DNA of 8,323 nucleotides from Caenicola sp034331105 (GTDB lineage: Bacteria > Synergistota > Synergistia > Synergistales > Synergistaceae), in assembly GCA_034331105.1 (NCBI GenBank), contig JAXQGB010000007.1:1-8323 (forward strand). The letters are read 5' to 3'. The translations under genes were made by a program, and so were the position numbers. Below, piece by piece: positions 5,454 through 8,323 of this stretch. A model generated the notes under the pieces. The model made no database searches and had not been told where the DNA came from. It saw only the letters and a list, made by a program, of their open reading frames with translations. Positions within the stretch are counted from its first letter, which is position 1; every line of letters starts with the position of its first letter.

Positions 5454-5540
5454 TCAAGATCCCTCCGTGGGTAGACTTTGGTTTCAGCCCCATCCATTGA
5501 GTAAATGGGATAACAGAGAGTTTATCACGTGGCATAAAAT

Positions 5541-5720
5541 ATGGGAACAAAAAATGTACTTTTGAGAATGGGTCCGGTCGTCATACCGAAAAGGCACATT
5601 TTAAATGACGTTACTATCGGTGCAGGTTCAACGACAATCAAAAACCCAGGTCCCGGCGGTGTCTATGTCGGAAATCCCGCAAGGCGTTTTTTTAGGTCTA
5701 TCATCGAGACAGATGATCAC
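5541..5720 (+). pseudogene. C-terminal remnant of a hexapeptide-repeat acyltransferase
   Basis: One open frame here encodes a recognisable tail of a left-handed beta-helix acyltransferase: VVIPKRHILNDVTIGAGSTT followed by GGVYVGNPARRFF. This matches the usual last coil and exit of such enzymes (IGAGS, then GxYVGNPAR). Family members normally have 150-200 or more residues, with several more coils before this point. Here only about 50 residues are left, there is no ribosome binding site before the first ATG, and the upstream bases are the control region of the GS-family gene. The coding potential after about 5720 is not family-like and runs into a terminator stem. I read it as a relic left by deletion. 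The exact ends are approximate. Confidence 0.72.
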
Positions 5721-5750
5721 GAACGGTTACAGGATGAGAATGTCAAATAT

Positions 5751-5789
5751 AAAAGAGAGCAGGCCCCTGTTGGGAACCTGCTCTCTTTT
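5751..5789. terminator. Terminator downstream of cstA, probably bidirectional
   Basis: AAAAGAGAGCAGG (5751-5763) pairs perfectly with CCTGCTCTCTTTT (5777-5789), a 13-bp stem. The loop can form an inner CCC/GGG pairing. T runs close the stem on both strands. On the minus strand it lies about 30 bases after the cstA stop and should end that transcript. On the plus strand it would end anything reading through the acyltransferase remnant, perhaps its original terminator. Confidence 0.88.
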
Positions 5790-5817
5790 ATTAGAGAATT
5801 CTTAATTTACGCCTGAT

Positions 5818-7449
5818 CTACGCTTTGTCTATCTTGAGGGCATTAAGCCCCTCTTTTACCATAAGTACCGCTAGGACCAACAGTATGGCAGATATACCCG
5901 CCAGAGCGTAATTTGGGTTCGGGCTCATCATAGTTGTTTTTATCTCTATGACAAGACCTGTCATGCTGGTAACAAGCATGAACCAGAATGGAATGATAAG
6001 GAAGGTCGCCTTTTTCTTAAGGCCGCGGATGATCCATACCGCAACGCCAAGAAGGGCGAGAGCTGCGACCAGCTGGTTGGAAGCCCCGAATACCGGCCAT
6101 ATCATTGCCCAGGCTGCGATCACCTTGCCTGATGCGTCTGTCGTCTTTACATAGACGAGTCCCAGTGCTACAGCTATAGCTATTATCGTTGCAAAGTATT
6201 TGCCGATCTTGCCGCCTGAAAGTTCCTGGATCTGATAACGTGTAAGGCGGGTGGCCGTGTCAAGAGAAGTCAGCAGGAATCCGTTGATGGCGATCGCTCC
6301 GAGCCTTGTCCCGAGGACAGGGTCTATCCCGACTATAGTACAGAACTGGCCGAATCCGGCTGCAAATGTCCCTACCGGACCGCCCTTCTGGATACCGCCT
6401 GCTACCATCAGTGTGCCGATAGCGATGACCGCCACGAGTCCCTCCAGAAGCATGGCGCCATATCCTACAGGGAGAGCATCCCTTTCGTGGCAGAGCTGCT
6501 TTGAAGTCGTTCCGCTCCCAACAAGGGAGTGGAAGCCTGAGATCGCTCCGCATGCGACGATAACAAAGAGCATCGGCCAGAGGTGGAGTTTTGAAAGACC
6601 AAAGTATTTAACGTTATCAGCTATCATTGGGATAGCACCGCTGTCCATCTTGGCTCCTAAGATCATTCCTATTGCGCCTATGCCGACCGCGAAGTAGAGG
6701 AAGAAGGAAGCGAGGTAATCTCTTGGCTGGAGCAGGAGCCACACAGGAAGGACAGATGCAGCCAGGATGTATATTGCGAGGAAAATGTTCCATTGGTCTG
6801 CCGAATGAGTGAACATTGCAGCGACAAATGGCCAGTCTCCGCCTTTGACTGAGCATACAGCTATTATTGCCAGCATGAAAACAGTAACTATTTTAAAGTT
6901 CATATTAAAACGATATATAAGCACACCTGAGATCATTGCAAGAAGGATGTACATGCATCCCACGAATGCAACGACCGGGTCTGTTACAAACGTGGCTGTC
7001 GTCAGAACAAGGAAAACCGCGACGACAAGTATCAAGGAAAGAATCGTGAACCCGAGGAAAAGTTTTTTGCCGGTTTCGCCGATCCAACGTTCAATTACCG
7101 TTCCGACAGATTTGCCGTCATGGCGCATAGATGAGACAAGAGAACCCATGTCATGAGGGCCTCCGAGGAAGATTGAGCCGAGGACGCACCACATGATAGT
7201 CGGGAGCCATCCGAAAATCGATGCAGCCGTTATAGGTCCTACAATAGGTCCTGCTCCGGCTATTGATGAGAAGTGGTGCCCCAGAACGACTGCCGGGTGT
7301 GCAGGACAGTAGTCGATACCGTCATTGAGCCTTTCAGACGGTGTGGGGGTCTTGTTGTCGAGACCGTAGACCCCTGCCATAAAGTCTCCGTAAAATTTGT
7401 AGCCAACTACAAAAAGAACTGCCGAAACGATAAACATTACAGGAAACAT
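5818..7449 (-). CDS. cstA: CstA-family transporter (carbon starvation protein, short form)
   Basis: This is an inner-membrane carrier of the CstA family; characterised members take up peptides (CstA) or pyruvate (BtsT) when preferred carbon is scarce. It has 543 residues, against about 700 in Escherichia coli. The protein is almost entirely hydrophobic, with many membrane segments. Family blocks are clear: HPAVVLGHHFSSIAGAGPIV (51-70) and then GPITAA, GGPHDMGSL (96-104), QPRDYLASFF (241-250), SGFHSLVGSGTTSKQL (304-319), FLLTSLDTATRLTRYQIQEL (391-410) and NQLVAAL (458-464). The ATG at 7449 is preferred because GGGAGG stands nine bases upstream; the in-frame GTG at 7458 overlaps that site. It follows the small gene at 7507-7938 by 57 bases, probably in one transcript. 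Peptide or pyruvate cannot be told from sequence alone. Confidence 0.93.
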   Translation of the reverse strand: MFPVMFIVSAVLFVVGYKFYGDFMAGVYGLDNKTPTPSERLNDGIDYCPAHPAVVLGHHFSSIAGAGPIVGPITAASIFGWLPTIMWCVLGSIFLGGPHDMGSLVSSMRHDGKSVGTVIERWIGETGKKLFLGFTILSLILVVAVFLVLTTATFVTDPVVAFVGCMYILLAMISGVLIYRFNMNFKIVTVFMLAIIAVCSVKGGDWPFVAAMFTHSADQWNIFLAIYILAASVLPVWLLLQPRDYLASFFLYFAVGIGAIGMILGAKMDSGAIPMIADNVKYFGLSKLHLWPMLFVIVACGAISGFHSLVGSGTTSKQLCHERDALPVGYGAMLLEGLVAVIAIGTLMVAGGIQKGGPVGTFAAGFGQFCTIVGIDPVLGTRLGAIAINGFLLTSLDTATRLTRYQIQELSGGKIGKYFATIIAIAVALGLVYVKTTDASGKVIAAWAMIWPVFGASNQLVAALALLGVAVWIIRGLKKKATFLIIPFWFMLVTSMTGLVIEIKTTMMSPNPNYALAGISAILLVLAVLMVKEGLNALKIDKA

Positions 7450-7506
7450 AAATAACACCTCCCAGTAAATTTTGTTCCGACCGGTCTGCCGCCCATATGG
7501 AGGGCC

Positions 7507-7938
7507 TCATCCGGGATGTTTCTGACCTGTCACCTCCCCTGCCTTGTTAACAAGATACGCCAGATCCTCAATTGTTTTTGGAGGATCATCCCCGGGCCTG
7601 TATAAATGGATCTCAATAAATCCTCTCAGACCCATTAAAAAAGATTTTTTTCTTGTGAAGTATCTGCCCTCTGTTTTAACAAAAAGAAAGCGCTGAGACA
7701 TAAGGTCAGGTTCTGATACTGCAGTCTTAAATATTCTTTTGGGATCATCCGGAAGATACTTCCATACTATATAGTCATCTACATAATATCTCGCTATCTC
7801 TCCGATCAGCCCTGATTTTATAAGGCTGACACGCCTTTTAAGCCCCTCTGCCGAGCCGTTCTTCCAGGGCTCAAAACGCCATTCATCCCATATTTCTTTT
7901 GCTTCGGACAGATAAGATAGATCTTCCAGATCACGCAC
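7507..7938 (-). CDS. Hypothetical protein, 143 residues, upstream of cstA
   Basis: I do not recognise this protein. It has 143 residues, is charged and soluble-looking, with no signal peptide and no clear membrane span. The N-terminal half is rich in Trp, Glu and Lys and looks mostly helical (EAKEIWDEWRFEPWK, GLIGEIARYYVDDYIVWKYL). The C-terminal half alternates short hydrophobic stretches (RFLFVKTEGRYF, FIEIHLYRPG) with a final helix-like segment. It is not the YbdD/YjiX-type partner known beside enterobacterial CstA. The GTG start is weak: only a G-rich stretch precedes it and an in-frame stop lies 24 bases upstream, so no better start exists in this frame. Same strand and 57-base spacing suggest co-transcription with cstA and possibly a role in its control. 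Confidence 0.68.
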   Translation of the reverse strand: MRDLEDLSYLSEAKEIWDEWRFEPWKNGSAEGLKRRVSLIKSGLIGEIARYYVDDYIVWKYLPDDPKRIFKTAVSEPDLMSQRFLFVKTEGRYFTRKKSFLMGLRGFIEIHLYRPGDDPPKTIEDLAYLVNKAGEVTGQKHPG

Positions 7939-7989
7939 CCCCGCGGCATTATCATTACATTATATTAATATGTTCAAGTATCCGGAAAT

Positions 7990-8018
7990 ACGATACACCT
8001 AAGTTTTAGAATTATCAA
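7990..8018 (-). promoter_or_regulatory. Candidate promoter of the hypothetical-cstA unit
   Basis: On the minus strand, TTGATA (complement of 8013-8018) and TATCGT (complement of 7990-7995) lie 17 bases apart, matching -35 and -10 at five and four of six bases. Transcription would start near 7983, about 45 bases before the GTG. A closer TATAAT occurs on the minus strand (complement of about 7959-7964), but it has no -35 and would leave almost no leader. Confidence 0.4.
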
Positions 8019-8032
8019 ATTATTTTTTTTAT

Positions 8033-8052
8033 ATCAACTGATCAATTTTGAT
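8033..8052. promoter_or_regulatory. Possible dyad operator upstream of the hypothetical-cstA promoter
   Basis: ATCAATTTTGAT (8041-8052) is a dyad with ATCAA/TTGAT arms. It overlaps a second related sequence, ATCAACTGAT (8033-8042). They lie about 15-35 bases upstream of the candidate -35, where an activator would be expected. The region is very AT-rich, so this may be chance. Confidence 0.25.
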
Positions 8053-8128
8053 TTATATTCAATAACAGTCGCAAAAATGCTCATTGTGTTATCATTTACA
8101 GTGTGACAAACAATAACCCGGAGAACTC

Positions 8129-8157
8129 TTGCATATGCTGGATCCTTAATGTATAAT
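8129..8157 (+). promoter_or_regulatory. Promoter of tuf
   Basis: TTGCAT (8129-8134, four of six matches) and a perfect TATAAT (8152-8157) are separated by 17 bp. The predicted start is near 8164, giving a leader of about 120 bases before tuf. No gene lies immediately upstream on this strand, so tuf heads its own transcript here. Confidence 0.75.
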
Positions 8158-8174
8158 GCGCCTTACTTATCTTC

Positions 8175-8205
8175 AGAGATCCGGCTCGAATTCCGGATCT
8201 CTTTT
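8175..8205 (+). terminator. Terminator-like hairpin in the tuf leader
   Basis: AGAGATCCGG (8175-8184) pairs perfectly with CCGGATCTCT (8193-8202) around an 8-base loop, and the 3' arm ends in a run of four T. It starts about ten bases after the predicted transcription start of tuf. It could be a weak attenuating terminator or a 5' stem that protects a highly expressed mRNA. The short T run makes efficient termination doubtful. Confidence 0.5.
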
Positions 8206-8283
8206 GATGTTGCTCAGGAATAGGCGGAAATATTAGCCCTAAGGGCGTTATTACTGAAACAAATACAGGGAGGCAAGACAGAA

Positions 8284-8323
8284 ATGGCAAAGGAGAAATT
8301 TGTAAGAAACAAGCCGCATCTAA
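8284..8323 (+). CDS. tuf: Elongation factor Tu, 5' end only
   Basis: Thirteen complete codons are visible before the right edge, reading MAKEKFVRNKPHL, the conserved start of bacterial EF-Tu (Escherichia coli has MSKEKFERTKPHV). EF-Tu is the GTPase that carries aminoacyl-tRNA to the ribosome. The ribosome binding site GGGAGG (8268-8273) lies ten bases upstream. The rest, including the GTP-binding motifs, is outside the window. Confidence 0.92.
   Translation, partial: MAKEKFVRNKPHL

Noticed and set aside
6251..6697. Plus-strand open frame of 148 codons inside cstA
   Set aside because: It is antisense to conserved CstA motifs and its composition is that of a reverse-frame shadow.
7449..7500. 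Short minus-strand frame starting with ATGA beside the end of the hypothetical gene
   Set aside because: It runs out of frame into cstA, the nearest SD is too far from its ATG, and the real cstA start has a good SD of its own.
1..8323. CRISPR arrays, insertion sequences, tRNA or rRNA genes
   Set aside because: I saw no regularly spaced repeats, transposase-like proteins, terminal repeats, cloverleaf sequences or rRNA motifs.

Overview
The window looks like chromosomal DNA of a diderm, anaerobic, amino-acid-using bacterium, most likely a member of the Synergistota. That placement is an inference. It rests on the gene mix (methionine importer, a short-form CstA carrier, a GS-type ligase, a DauR-like regulator), on a methionine-binding protein with a plain signal peptide instead of a lipobox, on very strong Shine-Dalgarno (SD) sites, and on the EF-Tu N-terminus (MAKEKFVRNKPHL) at the right edge. 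It is not proven by any single marker.

Layout. Positions 1-1016 (minus strand) hold the first codons of a gene running off the left edge and, upstream of it, a YheO/DauR-type PAS-HTH regulator whose terminator hairpin is built from its own last codons. Positions 1017-1420 are a regulatory region. It holds short dyads around the regulator start, a near-perfect sigma-70 promoter, a 27-codon leader peptide carrying Met-Met-Met-Cys-Met, and mutually exclusive antiterminator and terminator structures. This controls metN-metI-metQ (1421-3952), a complete methionine ABC importer. A perfect 14-bp bidirectional terminator (4005-4036) separates metQ from a convergent type I glutamine-synthetase-family gene (4101-5453, minus). 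Between that gene and the next lies the C-terminal remnant of a hexapeptide-repeat acyltransferase (about 5541-5720), ending in another bidirectional terminator. Positions 5818-7938 (minus) carry a probable two-gene unit: an unrecognised 143-residue protein and then CstA. The right end (7939-8323) is a mostly AT-rich divergent control region with a good promoter, a short GC-rich hairpin and the start of tuf.

How it fits together. MetNIQ imports methionine, CstA-family carriers take up peptides or pyruvate, and the GS-like enzyme makes glutamine or another gamma-glutamyl amide, so most of the window concerns uptake and handling of amino acids and peptides.

The most notable element is the metNIQ leader. 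It reads as a ribosome-mediated attenuator sensing methionine (and perhaps cysteine) through stalling at clustered Met codons. In most bacteria methionine genes are instead controlled by SAM riboswitches, T-boxes or MetJ. The model is assembled by eye from the sequence: I computed no folding energies and made no comparison with related genomes.
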